Shown: piece after piece, positions 19,756-29,796 of the stretch
Layout: the number at the start of each line of letters is the position of its first letter
Numbering within the stretch: the stretch's first letter is position 1
NCBI GenBank assembly: GCA_021811585.1
Contig: JAJZOG010000017.1
Span: 1 to 45,779, forward strand
From: a bacterium
GTDB lineage: Bacteria; Patescibacteriota; Doudnabacteria; UBA920; VMFF01
Direction: 5' to 3'
Length of the DNA stretch: 45,779 nt
Notes under the pieces: model-generated
What the model was told of the DNA's origin: nothing
The model's input: the letters and a program-made list of their open reading frames with translations, nothing else
Database searches by the model: none
Made by a program: the position numbers and the translations under genes

Positions 19756-21669
19756 TTAAGCCGCGGATTCTGCCGGCGATTTTAATTTTGGCCCTTTTTT
19801 GGAAATATTCTCAAGGCCCGGATCAGTGGGATGTTTTTTCTTGTTTTCGGGTATTAACTCCGCGACCAGGGATTCGTATTCTTCCTGTTCAAGCGTCTCT
19901 TTTTCTATGAGCTGTTTTGCTATAAGATCCAGCTTGTCGCGGTGCTTGCTTAAAATTTGATACGCCTGGTCATACCCTGCTTTCATAATCGCGGAGACCT
20001 CGGCATCAATTTTTGCCGCAACTTCTTCGGAATAATTCCTGTGCTCGGAAATTTCCCTGCCCAAAAAAACCATTTCATGCTGATCGCCAAACGTAATCGG
20101 CCCCAAATTCTCGCTCATCCCGTAAGCCGTGACCAAGCGCCTGGCCAAGTTGGTCGAGACCTTTAAATCATTGGAAGCGCCTGTTGTCAGCTCTCCAAAG
20201 ACGAGTTTTTCCGCCGCATATCCGCCAAGGGAAACGGCAATATCATCCAAAAATTCCGCGCGGGTATGCAGGTGTTTGTCTTCTGACGGCACTTTCATGG
20301 TATAGCCGGCGGCGCGGCCGCGACTAATTACCGAAACCTTGTGCACAGGATCTGAATTTGGAAGAATTGTGGCAACCAAGGCATGCCCGCCTTCGTGATA
20401 AGCCGTAATTTCTTTTTCCTTTTTGGAAAGTATATGACTTTTGCGTTCCGGACCAAGCATTACCTTTTCAATGGCCTCGCGCAAATTAGAATCCGTAACC
20501 TGCTTCTGATTCAGTCGCGCCGCCAAAATTGCGGCTTCATTTATCAAATTAGCGAGATCCGCACCCGAAAAGCCCGCTGTCCGTTCGGCGATTTTGCGCA
20601 AATTAATATCCTCTGCCAAAGGTTTGCCTTTGGCATGAACCTTTAAAATTTGTTCTCTATCATTAATATCAGGAGGGTCAATGACAATTTGCCTGTCAAA
20701 CCGGCCAGGCCTGAGCAAAGCCGGATCCAAGACATCCGGCCTGTTGGTTGCTGCGATAACAATAACATTTGTATCAGTATCAAACCCGTCCATCTCCACC
20801 AAAATTTGGTTTAAAGTTTGCTCGCGCTCGTCGTGCGAGCCTCCAAGGCCGGCGCCGCGCTGGCGCCCCACAGCATCAATTTCATCTATGAAGATAATGC
20901 AAGGAGCGTGGCGCTTTGCTTTTTTAAACAAATCGCGCACGCGGGATGCGCCCACGCCCACAAACATTTCCACGAATTCCGAACCTGACATGTGGAAGAA
21001 CGGGACATTTGCTTCGCCCGCAACAGCGCGCGCAAGCAATGTTTTGCCCACGCCAGGCGACCCCAAAAGAAGCACGCCTTTCGGGATTCTTGCGCCAAGC
21101 TGCAAAAATTTCTGCGGGAATTTCAAAAACTCCACAACTTCCTTAAGCTCTTCTTTGGCCTCGCGGACTCCGGCAACATCATTAAAAGTGATTTTCTTCT
21201 TGCGCTCGTCCTGCATGCGCGCCTGGGATTGCCCGAAAGACATTGCCCTGTTGTTTGCGCCTTGGACATTCCTCATTAAAATCCAGATAAAGACGCTCAC
21301 CAAAATAAACGGAATCAAGAACGGAAGCGCCTGGGAAACAATGGAACCCCAAACGCTTTGGCTCTGCGGCTTTATGGGCACCGCGTTTATTTTATCCTGC
21401 GGCACGCCGTAATTTTTTAAAGTATCGTTTACCGAAATGTCGCCCTCTTTGGAAGTGGTTTCCGTTGAGCCGTCCTTAAGGGAAACCGTCAAGTTCGTGT
21501 TCGTGGAATCCACCTGGATTTCTGAAACCTGCCCGCCTTCAACCTGGCTTGCCACAGTAGACAAATCCACCTGCTTTGGCTTGGAACCGCCGCCGAAACT
21601 CACCACTAAAGCCGCCAAAGCGACAAAAATTAAAATTATTACGACAGTGTTTTTAAAAAATTTGTTCAT
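19756..21669 (-). CDS. ftsH: ATP-dependent zinc metalloprotease FtsH
   Basis: [36 protein letters not shown] zinc motif. Confidence 0.96.
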   Translation of the reverse strand: MNKFFKNTVVIILIFVALAALVVSFGGGSKPKQVDLSTVASQVEGGQVSEIQVDSTNTNLTVSLKDGSTETTSKEGDISVNDTLKNYGVPQDKINAVPIKPQSQSVWGSIVSQALPFLIPFILVSVFIWILMRNVQGANNRAMSFGQSQARMQDERKKKITFNDVAGVREAKEELKEVVEFLKFPQKFLQLGARIPKGVLLLGSPGVGKTLLARAVAGEANVPFFHMSGSEFVEMFVGVGASRVRDLFKKAKRHAPCIIFIDEIDAVGRQRGAGLGGSHDEREQTLNQILVEMDGFDTDTNVIVIAATNRPDVLDPALLRPGRFDRQIVIDPPDINDREQILKVHAKGKPLAEDINLRKIAERTAGFSGADLANLINEAAILAARLNQKQVTDSNLREAIEKVMLGPERKSHILSKKEKEITAYHEGGHALVATILPNSDPVHKVSVISRGRAAGYTMKVPSEDKHLHTRAEFLDDIAVSLGGYAAEKLVFGELTTGASNDLKVSTNLARRLVTAYGMSENLGPITFGDQHEMVFLGREISEHRNYSEEVAAKIDAEVSAIMKAGYDQAYQILSKHRDKLDLIAKQLIEKETLEQEEYESLVAELIPENKKKHPTDPGLENISKKGPKLKSPAESAA

Positions 21670-21696
21670 TATTGCATCTCCTTTTAAACATTTTCA

Positions 21697-22308
21697 TTAA
21701 ACCTCTCCAAAATTCATCAAAAAACGGAATATTAAGATTATAATCGCTGCTCCCGCCAAAATCAATAGCGCAATTTCCGCACGGCGGAATATTTTCAGCA
21801 AAAACTCGAACGAATGCCCAAACAAATACCCGATCGCCAAAGTCACTATTGTCCATACAACGGCGCCCACTAAATTTGATTTTGCAAAATTCTTCCAGTC
21901 CATGCCCAGGGCGCCAGCCAGGACCGCGCTGCTTATCCTGGTTCCAAAAATAAACCTGGAAATAAAAATGGTTTTGGAACCGTGGTTTTCAAAATATATC
22001 CTGGCTTTTTTTAATCTCCTGGCGGTTAAGAAAAAATATCTTCCGAATTTCTCGATAAACTGTTGGCCTGATTTCCTGCCCATCCAGAACCACAAATTGT
22101 CTCCGGCAATGGCTCCGCAAAAGCCGACAATCAAAGCCAGCCAAAAATTCATCAATCCCAAATACGCCAGGAAACCAGCTGCCAAAAGCACAAGTTCGCC
22201 TTCCAACAGAGTGCCTAAAAATAAAAAGCCATATCCGTATGCCTGCAAATAGCTTACAAACCTGGAATTATAATGTAAATGGAAAAGTTGAAAATAGGGA
22301 TGGAGCAC
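21697..22308 (-). CDS. DedA-family membrane protein (GTG start)
   Basis: LEGELVLLAAGFLAYLG, GDNLWFWMGRKSG, SRFIFGTRISSAVLAGALGM. Confidence 0.85.
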   Translation of the reverse strand: MLHPYFQLFHLHYNSRFVSYLQAYGYGFLFLGTLLEGELVLLAAGFLAYLGLMNFWLALIVGFCGAIAGDNLWFWMGRKSGQQFIEKFGRYFFLTARRLKKARIYFENHGSKTIFISRFIFGTRISSAVLAGALGMDWKNFAKSNLVGAVVWTIVTLAIGYLFGHSFEFLLKIFRRAEIALLILAGAAIIILIFRFLMNFGEV

Positions 22309-22328
22309 AATTGCCTTTTATGTTTCGG

Positions 22329-22415
22329 TGGTGCCGACGGAGAGATTTGAACTCTCAATCCCTTGCGGGAACATGGTCCTAAGCCATGCGCGTATGCCAA
22401 TTCCGCCACGTCGGC
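22329..22415 (-). tRNA. tRNA-Leu(UAG), CCA encoded
   Basis: Class II cloverleaf GCCGACG...; anticodon loop CTTAGGA; long variable arm. Confidence 0.93.
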
Positions 22416-22509
22416 TTGCTACAAAATTTTAACATTAAAAACCCTTTTAAACAAACAAAAAATGCGCTAATCGCGCACTAAATTTGCCAAAAAATGCCCC
22501 ATTGGCACC

Positions 22510-22572
22510 ACCTCCCAACTACCAACTATTAACTATTAACTACCGTCTACCAACTACCACCTACCACCTCCC
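22510..22572 (+). repeat. Degenerate heptamer array (9 units)
   Basis: acctccc-aactacc-aactatt-aactatt-aactacc-gtctacc-aactacc-acctacc-acctccc. Confidence 0.85.
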
Positions 22573-22580
22573 AACAAATT

Positions 22581-23030
22581 CTATCCGCATCCAGCGGCAA
22601 CCGTGCCGGTAAAAACGCACCCGAGCGTATGGTTCACCACCGAAACAATGGTATAAGAAAGAATAATTATAACCAGCCCGATAACCGCATTCATAATGAC
22701 TTTTTTTGCCTGCTCATTCCGCTTGCTATCTCCGGCGGTAAGATAAAGGATGCCTCCAACTATAATCATTGTTACGGCAATCAGGAAAGCGATGCTAAGC
22801 AGCCAGGATAGAACCGCAATTATCAGATCGGAAATATTTGTGGGGCCGTGCGGAATTGGAGTTGAAGAAGCCGAGGGAAGGCAAATTCCGCCGACATTTT
22901 CCAAACCCGAAGCGCAAGTAGCGCCATACGAGCCGCTTGCGGCTGATACTCGCAGAGCGGAAAAAAGAGGTGAAAAGCCAATCAGAAGCAAGGCCACCGC
23001 AAAAATAATGTCAGTTGTTTTAATTTTCAC
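22581..23030 (-). CDS. VirB2/TrbC-like small membrane protein (pilin-like)
   Basis: Signal peptide plus two TM helices: IAFLIAVTMIIVGGILYLTAGDSKRNEQAKKVIMNAVIGLVIIILSYTIVSVVN. Confidence 0.75.
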   Translation of the reverse strand: MKIKTTDIIFAVALLLIGFSPLFSALRVSAASGSYGATCASGLENVGGICLPSASSTPIPHGPTNISDLIIAVLSWLLSIAFLIAVTMIIVGGILYLTAGDSKRNEQAKKVIMNAVIGLVIIILSYTIVSVVNHTLGCVFTGTVAAGCG

Positions 23031-23050
23031 TTTTCACCTCAATTATTTTA

Positions 23051-23506
23051 TTAACCGCCGTTAACGCCGTTGCCAATGTTGCCAATCGTATTATTTACAA
23101 CGCTTACTATTAAGTAAGACAAAATAATCACAACCAAGCCGATTAAGGAATCTATAATAAACTTTCTTCCTTTTTCAGTTCTTTTTTCGTTGCCGCCTGC
23201 TGTCATGTAGAAGAAGCCGCCAACAATGAGCATTACCACTGCAACCAAAAACGCAATTCCCAATGCCCAAGTAATAACATCCAAGATAACCCCGGTTATA
23301 TTAGAAGGCCCGCCGACAGAGACACCCGAACCACCCAAAGCTCCTGCTGCGCCCGGATTCAACTCCGCAAAAGAAACCAATGGGAATAATGCCAGCACTA
23401 TTGCCAATAGGGTCTCTCCCATTTTCCAAAAATTTGCTTTTTTTATTTGTTTCAACAATATTCTCACCCCCTTCCTTTCATTATTAATTATACACAAAAT
23501 CCGCAA
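23051..23506 (-). CDS. VirB2/TrbC-like small membrane protein (pilin-like)
   Basis: IAFLVAVVMLIVGGFFYMTAGGNEKRTEKGRKFIIDSLIGLVVIILSYLIVSVVN, paralogous to the neighbour. Confidence 0.75.
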   Translation of the reverse strand: MRILCIINNERKGVRILLKQIKKANFWKMGETLLAIVLALFPLVSFAELNPGAAGALGGSGVSVGGPSNITGVILDVITWALGIAFLVAVVMLIVGGFFYMTAGGNEKRTEKGRKFIIDSLIGLVVIILSYLIVSVVNNTIGNIGNGVNGG

Positions 23507-23509
23507 AAA

Positions 23510-25090
23510 TTAAAATGCGCCGCCAGCAGAACCTTTTTGCCCGCCCCCGCTTGCGCTGGCTGGCTGGGTAATACTCATTTCATCATTCCCAGAACTGTTG
23601 CCAATCAAGTTTCCACCGGCATCATAATACGTAACAATAAAGTTGAATATCACCGGGTATGTGCCGCTTTGAGACGTAAAGAAATCCCCATATTTGCTTG
23701 GATCCACACTGCATGCCTGGCTATCCGTAAGAGAGCCGGAGCTGCAAGAAACGGTTTCCTGGTTGCCTGTACTGGTAGATATGGCCTCGGCTTGGATGGT
23801 ATAACCCTGGCATTGGCTGAGATCACCCTCTATGGTTGGCGTAAAACTGAATGTTTGCCCTTGCGGCACAGATGAAGGCGAAAAGTTTATTGATACATTT
23901 GCGCCGCTTATTTGGCATGATGCTGAGGCAGAGGCGCCCGAAGAAACCGTAACAGTATCAGAACCGGAACTTTGGCCCATGACATTGCCACTATCAGGAT
24001 CAGTATAAGTTGCTTGAATAGTATAGGTGCCGGCTGTGGAAAAATCAGAACCCCCGGTAGTAATTGTGCACGGCTGGCCATTTTGCCAACCTGAACCGCA
24101 TGCCAAAGGTTGGGAAGAAAAATTGGATGATGAATATGTCACATTAATATTTGGGGCGCACGAACCCAAATCCGTTGATGTACTTGGAGTAATGCTAAAT
24201 GTATCGCCAACAGATACTGTTGAAGGAGAAATAGCTACACTCACATCTATGCCGATTGGGCAAGTAGAACTAGACCCGCCTCCACCACCACCTCCACCAC
24301 CACCACCTCCACCACCTCCACCACCTGCGTCGTTAACTGTAATTCCATACTCCCCATCAGGCGAAGAACTTATAAGATTGTTTTGGCTATCAAAATACTC
24401 TGCTGAAAGCGTATAATTCCCTGATGCGAAAAAAGTATTTTGGCTCGTATCAATAGTACAAGTTTGGTTATCTTGTAAAGTTTTGGGACATAGTGATTGG
24501 GAACTTGAGCCATCGGAAGAATTCTGCGCTGTTATTTGTATGGAATACCCCTGGCAGTTGCTTAAATCCGAACCTATTGATGGGGTTACGGAAAATGTTC
24601 CTCCTGTGGAAATGGTGGTTGGCGACACATTCAAGGACACATCCGAGGAGGGACAATTTGCGGAAGTACCTCCGCCACCGCCTCCACCACCACCACCGCT
24701 GCTGGCCGGAGTTTCCACCAAATTTATTACTATGGTGACAATGCTATATGCAAAAATCGCAATCGCCAAGCCCAAAACCGCATATTTTAGGGTTTCCCTT
24801 GCCCTTTTTGCCAAATCCTCATTGACGCCCGCGGCAACATATTGAAAACCGGCAATTATAATCATTAATAATGAAACAATTCCGATTAAGCCGAAAATTA
24901 AACTCACTATATATAAAATAAGGCCCGAGGCAGTGCAGTAATGCGGGAAAAAACTGGCGCTCCCGAAAGTGTTATTCAATTGTTTTATTGTGCTGTTTGA
25001 GCCAGAGCACCCACCCGAAGAACCCGCAGCCTGTGTAAGCAAAGGAATAACGCCTAGGAACAATGCTGCTGCCAAAATCTTAATTCTCAT
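23510..25090 (-). CDS. VirB2-like membrane protein fused to three 4-Cys Ig-like modules via poly-Gly linkers
   Basis: N-terminal two-TM pilin-like domain followed by three homologous ~115-aa modules, two preceded by G10-G17 runs. Confidence 0.75.
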   Translation of the reverse strand: MRIKILAAALFLGVIPLLTQAAGSSGGCSGSNSTIKQLNNTFGSASFFPHYCTASGLILYIVSLIFGLIGIVSLLMIIIAGFQYVAAGVNEDLAKRARETLKYAVLGLAIAIFAYSIVTIVINLVETPASSGGGGGGGGGGTSANCPSSDVSLNVSPTTISTGGTFSVTPSIGSDLSNCQGYSIQITAQNSSDGSSSQSLCPKTLQDNQTCTIDTSQNTFFASGNYTLSAEYFDSQNNLISSSPDGEYGITVNDAGGGGGGGGGGGGGGGGGSSSTCPIGIDVSVAISPSTVSVGDTFSITPSTSTDLGSCAPNINVTYSSSNFSSQPLACGSGWQNGQPCTITTGGSDFSTAGTYTIQATYTDPDSGNVMGQSSGSDTVTVSSGASASASCQISGANVSINFSPSSVPQGQTFSFTPTIEGDLSQCQGYTIQAEAISTSTGNQETVSCSSGSLTDSQACSVDPSKYGDFFTSQSGTYPVIFNFIVTYYDAGGNLIGNSSGNDEMSITQPASASGGGQKGSAGGAF

Positions 25091-25097
25091 TGTTTTA

Positions 25098-25448
25098 TTA
25101 TTTTGTAATTAAATTTTCCAGGATGGTAATTATGCTGTATGAAAGTACGGCAATAACAAGCCCTATTACGGCCCACTTTATGGTTTCCTGCGCATTTTTA
25201 ACAGCACTCTCGTTCCCGCGCGAAAGTACCATTCTAAACCCCGCGATAACTATCATAAGCACGGCCACAACGCCGATTAGGCCCATGGCAATTTGGACAA
25301 GGTGCGCTATTAATCCGGTAATATTATTCTGCTTAAGCGGGTTGCAAAGCTGTTCAGACGCGGAACTGTAATTGTTGTAAGTGCAATTGCTGGCAGCAAG
25401 CGCAACTTTGGTTTTTAAAGCAGTTAATAACTCAAAAATGTTAAACAT
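25098..25448 (-). CDS. VirB2/TrbC-like small membrane protein
   Basis: MGLIGVVAVLMIVIAGFRMVLSRGNESAVKNAQETIKWAVIGLVIAVLSYSIITILENL. Confidence 0.75.
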   Translation of the reverse strand: MFNIFELLTALKTKVALAASNCTYNNYSSASEQLCNPLKQNNITGLIAHLVQIAMGLIGVVAVLMIVIAGFRMVLSRGNESAVKNAQETIKWAVIGLVIAVLSYSIITILENLITK

Positions 25449-25459
25449 ATGTTAAAAAA

Positions 25460-25885
25460 TTATTTAAACGGATTGGTGATCAGCGGAAACACAAAACTTG
25501 CTCCCAAAAGTTGGAAAAAAATGAAATTTACCACAACAAAAGAAATCATAACTATTAAAAAGCCCCATACAGCATTCCATAAACCCTGCTTTTCTTTGGC
25601 CGCTGATTCTGGAGTTGGGGAAAGCACAACGATCTTTGCGCCGCGATAAACAAACATTATAACCGCATAAACCCCTGCCAAATCTATTAATACATTTGTT
25701 ACGCGGGCTATTAATTTGAATATGTCGCTGAGATGGCAAGTGCTTGAGTAGGTATCAAGGTTTACGGTTGGCGAAGCAATTTCATTGCCCCCGCAAACCG
25801 AAAGCGTGGCGCGGCTGACCGCTGGAATTGAAATAAAAAGAGCGGCAAAGAGTACGAAGGATAAAATCAGGATTTTTTGTTTCAT
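25460..25885 (-). CDS. VirB2-like small membrane protein
   Basis: Signal peptide MKQKILILSFVLFAALFISIPAVSRA plus two TM segments. Confidence 0.65.
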   Translation of the reverse strand: MKQKILILSFVLFAALFISIPAVSRATLSVCGGNEIASPTVNLDTYSSTCHLSDIFKLIARVTNVLIDLAGVYAVIMFVYRGAKIVVLSPTPESAAKEKQGLWNAVWGFLIVMISFVVVNFIFFQLLGASFVFPLITNPFK

Positions 25886-25947
25886 TGGGGCAGTAAACTT
25901 AACAAAATTATACCACAAAAACCAAAAAATATAAAATCTCCACAGGA

Positions 25948-27246
25948 CTACCGCAACAGGGCGTTAATCTGCTCAACAGCGTTGGTAAGCGCATCGTTAA
26001 TACTTTTTCCGCGCGAGGTGACATCGTCAATCATATTTTTAATAATTCCGTCCACCTGGCTTTGGTCTTTTTTATAAAAACTTTTGGCAGTGAGATTTGA
26101 TTCGGCGAAAACCCCAATTTCAGGATCTTCCAATTGGTCGGAGACCATGTCCCTGCGCGAAGCAGGCAATTTATCCAACGTATAATATTGCTGCAAAACC
26201 GTTTTGCTTGTTAAATATTTTACGAGCTTCCATGCAGTGGCACTATTTTGGCTTTGTTTAGAAACTCCATATCCCCAATAATTCGCGAAATTCACCAAAT
26301 TCTGGTTTGCGTTCGGCTGAGGAACAGGCGCAACATCAAAATTCAGGTTTGGCGCCTTTTGCATAATTTGCGCGCGAGTTGAAGAATATCCGTACAAAAA
26401 CGCGAGTTGGCCGTTTGCAAAAGCCTCTATGGAATTTTGTGAACGCTGGTTCCAAGTGTAATTGCTGCTCGATGGATTTGAAAATGAAGTATAAAAACTC
26501 AAGGCCTCTGCCGCGGGGAAATAGGTGCTGCCTGAAGCGGAAATCACGGATTGATCCAAAGTTGACGAGCTTAAGTCGCTTGAATATGGCACAGTGCCGT
26601 CTTGAAGCATCAAAAGATAGAGAATATCATCGGCATATGCGACATTTGAAGTCGTTCCCATGGCAATTCCAGATTTTGCAAAATTTCCGAAACCGTTCAT
26701 TTTTGTAATCGCTCGCGTATCCACGCTCAGTTCCTGCCAAGTTGCCGGAGGTGTGGCAATGCCAGCACTGCCTAAAATATCTTTGTTGTAATACAATGCC
26801 AAACTATCCACGCTCATGGGTGCGGCATAAATTTTTCCGTCTGCAATAAAATCCGCGTTGGCAACATCCAAAAAATCATCATTATAGGTTTTGACGTCAA
26901 AAATGCTTGCCGGTGCCGGCAATAACTTATCTTCATATTTTGGAAGCCAATCATTATGAATCGCAAAAACATCAGGCCCTGTCCCAGAAGCCAGTGCGTT
27001 TAGAAGATCACTTTCATAAGTGGCAGGATCTTTTTTCGTATAAACTATTTGAACGCCAGGAGCGGATTTTCCGAATCCCGTGAAAAGCTGCCGCATTACA
27101 TCAGAGGAATCGGATGTGCCCCAAACATTCAGCACAACCGCCTTTTTCGACCCCCCGCCGGTTGCGCCGCATCCTGTCACAACCGTAAAAATACCCAAAC
27201 ATAACAATAGAACTTTGATATTGAACGGTTTAAATGGAATTTTCAT
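25948..27246 (-). CDS. Extracellular solute-binding lipoprotein (ABC sugar-binding type)
   Basis: Lipobox VVTGCGATGGG; family-1 SBP pattern (GTGPDVFAIHNDWLPKYEDKLLP...ALYYNKDILGSAGI..PPATWQEL). Confidence 0.85.
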   Translation of the reverse strand: MKIPFKPFNIKVLLLCLGIFTVVTGCGATGGGSKKAVVLNVWGTSDSSDVMRQLFTGFGKSAPGVQIVYTKKDPATYESDLLNALASGTGPDVFAIHNDWLPKYEDKLLPAPASIFDVKTYNDDFLDVANADFIADGKIYAAPMSVDSLALYYNKDILGSAGIATPPATWQELSVDTRAITKMNGFGNFAKSGIAMGTTSNVAYADDILYLLMLQDGTVPYSSDLSSSTLDQSVISASGSTYFPAAEALSFYTSFSNPSSSNYTWNQRSQNSIEAFANGQLAFLYGYSSTRAQIMQKAPNLNFDVAPVPQPNANQNLVNFANYWGYGVSKQSQNSATAWKLVKYLTSKTVLQQYYTLDKLPASRRDMVSDQLEDPEIGVFAESNLTAKSFYKKDQSQVDGIIKNMIDDVTSRGKSINDALTNAVEQINALLR

Positions 27247-27314
27247 TTTGTTTCTTAATTTAAACGCCTGGAATTAAAACGTTTAGACACAAATATTTTA
27301 GCATTTTAAAGGAA

Positions 27315-28853
27315 TTATTCAAAATTTGGGAAACGGTATTGCAATGCCTCGGCGCAATGTTCGGGCAGAACGTCCTCGGAAGGAGAAAGGTCTGCGATTG
27401 TCCTTGCTAATTTTAGAATTTTGAAATAACTCCGCGGCGAAAAACGCGCCTTTGCATCTGCTTCCAAAAGCAGTTTCTCTGATTGGCGGCTGACACGAAA
27501 AAGCCGTTTTATTTCCGCGGGCGAAGCGCTGCTGTTCATTCTTCCGGCAGTAATTCCCCGCGCAGAAAACCTTTCTTGCTGCACGGCCCTGGCGCTAATA
27601 ACTCCCTTAAAAACCTCGGCAGAGGGCTCTGGGGTTGTGTTTTTAAACTGCAAAAAATTTATTCTTGGCACATTTATGTTTATGTCCAGACGGTCAATAA
27701 TCGGGCCTGAAAGTTTACGCCTGTAGGCATTGATTTTCCCTGCGCCGCAAACGCATTCTTTGGAAAAATCGCCATAATATCCGCATGGGCACGGGTTGCG
27801 CGCTGTCACCAAAATGAAACGCGCCGGCAGGATATAATTATAATTTGCCCTGGAGACGGTTATAAAACCGGCTTCAAGCGGGCCGCGCAAACTTTCTATA
27901 ATCTCCCTGGGAAATTCCGGAAACTCATCCAGAAATAAAACGCCGTTATGCGCCAAAGAAATCTCGCCCGGCCTAAGAACCGCTCCGCCGCCGGTAAAGG
28001 CGCGCGGAGAAACACTATGATGCGGATTGCGAAAAGGGATTCGCGGAAAATTTCCTTCCAGCAAACCGGCGATGCTGTAAATTTTTAGGATCTCCAGCCG
28101 CTCTTCCGGGCTCGGATCAGGCAAAATTGAAAGCATTGCTTTGGCAAGCATTGTTTTACCAACCCCGGGAGACCCTATAAAACTGATGTTATGCCCCCCT
28201 GCAGCCGCAATTTCCAAGCCCCGCTTTGCAAAAGCGTGCCCGTAAATTTCCGAGAAATCAAAAGGAGAATTTTGCGGATCCAAAACCACATTCGCCGCCG
28301 CGTGCTTAATGGTTGTTGGCGGTGGAATTCGCAAAGGCGCGCGGCCGCATAAAAATTCAATAAGTTTAAAAATATTTTCAACCGGCAAAATTCTGATGCC
28401 CGGAACCAGCGATGCTTCTGCCGCGTTTTCCGCCGGCACAAAAACATCCTTAAATCCTTGGCTTGCCGCGGCAACAAGCATTGGGAAAATGCCTTTGCAG
28501 CCGCGAACCCTGCCGTCCAAAGCCAATTCGCCGAAAAAAAGGCGCTTTTCGCGGCTTTCTCCCAACTTCAATTGCCCGGATGCTTTCAAAATCCCCAGGG
28601 CAATGCCCAAATCAAAATGAGTGCCATACTTATAAATATGAGCAGGCGCCAAATTAATTGAAATCCTGTTGCGCGGATAAGAAAAATGCGAATTTTTGAT
28701 GCAAGACCGCACGCGCTCCTTTGATTCCCTAATTGAAGCATCCGCAAGGCCGACAATGGTGGTTGCCGGCATTCCGTTTGAAATATCCACCTCTATCTCA
28801 ATAATTTTTGCATCCAAGCCCCAATGGGTTGCGGAAAATATTTTTGCCAACAC
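27315..28853 (-). CDS. YifB/ComM-family Mg-chelatase-like AAA ATPase
   Basis: [78 protein letters not shown]. Confidence 0.93.
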   Translation of the reverse strand: MLAKIFSATHWGLDAKIIEIEVDISNGMPATTIVGLADASIRESKERVRSCIKNSHFSYPRNRISINLAPAHIYKYGTHFDLGIALGILKASGQLKLGESREKRLFFGELALDGRVRGCKGIFPMLVAAASQGFKDVFVPAENAAEASLVPGIRILPVENIFKLIEFLCGRAPLRIPPPTTIKHAAANVVLDPQNSPFDFSEIYGHAFAKRGLEIAAAGGHNISFIGSPGVGKTMLAKAMLSILPDPSPEERLEILKIYSIAGLLEGNFPRIPFRNPHHSVSPRAFTGGGAVLRPGEISLAHNGVLFLDEFPEFPREIIESLRGPLEAGFITVSRANYNYILPARFILVTARNPCPCGYYGDFSKECVCGAGKINAYRRKLSGPIIDRLDININVPRINFLQFKNTTPEPSAEVFKGVISARAVQQERFSARGITAGRMNSSASPAEIKRLFRVSRQSEKLLLEADAKARFSPRSYFKILKLARTIADLSPSEDVLPEHCAEALQYRFPNFE

Positions 28854-28872
28854 AAACAGATGTTTAAAAAAT

Positions 28873-28908
28873 AAAAAAGCGCTTGTATTTTTTATACCCC
28901 AAGCGCAT
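28873..28908 (-). terminator. Rho-independent terminator of lspA
   Basis: gcgcttg...caagcgc stem followed by TTTTTT on minus. Confidence 0.65.
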
Positions 28909-28931
28909 TAAATAAAAATTAAACTTAATTT

Positions 28932-29354
28932 TTAAGCGAAAAACAAAATTAAAATAATCCCAGCCGTAATATAAATATCGGCGAAATTTAAAATATTGCC
29001 CCAAAAAATATAAATGAAATCGCGGACATATCCCAAAAGAAACCGATCCAGGAGGTTTGAAATCGCTCCTGCGGCAACCAAAACAAAAGCAACTTCCAAA
29101 ACACGGCTTCTTTTTTTGAGTTTTATGAACCACCAGATTGCCGCAACGGCGATTAGCGCATAAACCGAGTATGCCCATGCCGCGGGCACGGCAATTCCAA
29201 AAGCAAAATGATAATTCGGGCTGATTCCTTTCCCTAAAAACGGTTTTGCGTAATTTAAAAAACCCCCAAAATTGCCGTGATAGGCGAAATATTTGGAGGC
29301 CTGGTCAGCGGCTATTAGCGCCGCACCCAATCCGAGATAAATTATTTTGCGCAA
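28932..29354 (-). CDS. lspA: Lipoprotein signal peptidase (signal peptidase II)
   Basis: ADQASKYF, NYHFAFGI, GAISNLLDRFLLGYVRDFI, NFADIYI. Confidence 0.88.
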   Translation of the reverse strand: MRKIIYLGLGAALIAADQASKYFAYHGNFGGFLNYAKPFLGKGISPNYHFAFGIAVPAAWAYSVYALIAVAAIWWFIKLKKRSRVLEVAFVLVAAGAISNLLDRFLLGYVRDFIYIFWGNILNFADIYITAGIILILFFA

Positions 29355-29355
29355 A

Positions 29356-29679
29356 TTATTTTCCTTCGTGCTCGGCGCATGCCTCTGCCCAAGGAATTGC
29401 CTCCAGCCGCGCCTCGCTTATTTCTTCTCCGCCAACAGCGCATTTGCCGTAGGTGCCTGCTTCTATCCGCGCCAAAGCGTCATCTATTTTTTTTATATCT
29501 GCTTTTAGTTGCAAAATAATATCGCGGTTGACTTCGTCTGCGTCAAATTCCTGCGCCATATCCTCGCGATCAACATCAAGATTGGCGTGCTCCGCGGTTT
29601 CGGAAAGCTCCTCAGTAAGCTTTTCCTTTTCATCCAACAGCTGGTCTTTCATCCTTTCCATAAATTCTTTAGACAACAT
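29356..29679 (-). CDS. TraR/DksA-family protein with degenerate zinc finger
   Basis: DxxDxA-type coiled coil; C-terminus YGKCAVGGEEISEARLEAIPWAEACAEHEGK. Confidence 0.85.
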   Translation of the reverse strand: MLSKEFMERMKDQLLDEKEKLTEELSETAEHANLDVDREDMAQEFDADEVNRDIILQLKADIKKIDDALARIEAGTYGKCAVGGEEISEARLEAIPWAEACAEHEGK

Positions 29680-29773
29680 GGTAGTATTTAAAATTATTAA
29701 TAACCATACTTATGCTTTAACTATTATATCAAGAGCTGGCAATCTTGCAATATAAAATTAAATCTCCTGAAAT

Positions 29774-29796
29774 GAAAAAACGCCCGTTTACGGGCC
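29774..29796 (-). terminator. Rho-independent terminator of the ncRNA candidate
   Basis: Minus: gcccgtaaacgggcgTTTTTTC. Confidence 0.8.

Noticed and set aside
24027-24845. Plus-strand ORFs with poly-Pro runs
   Set aside because: Antisense shadow of the GGT/GGA poly-Gly tracts of the minus-strand gene
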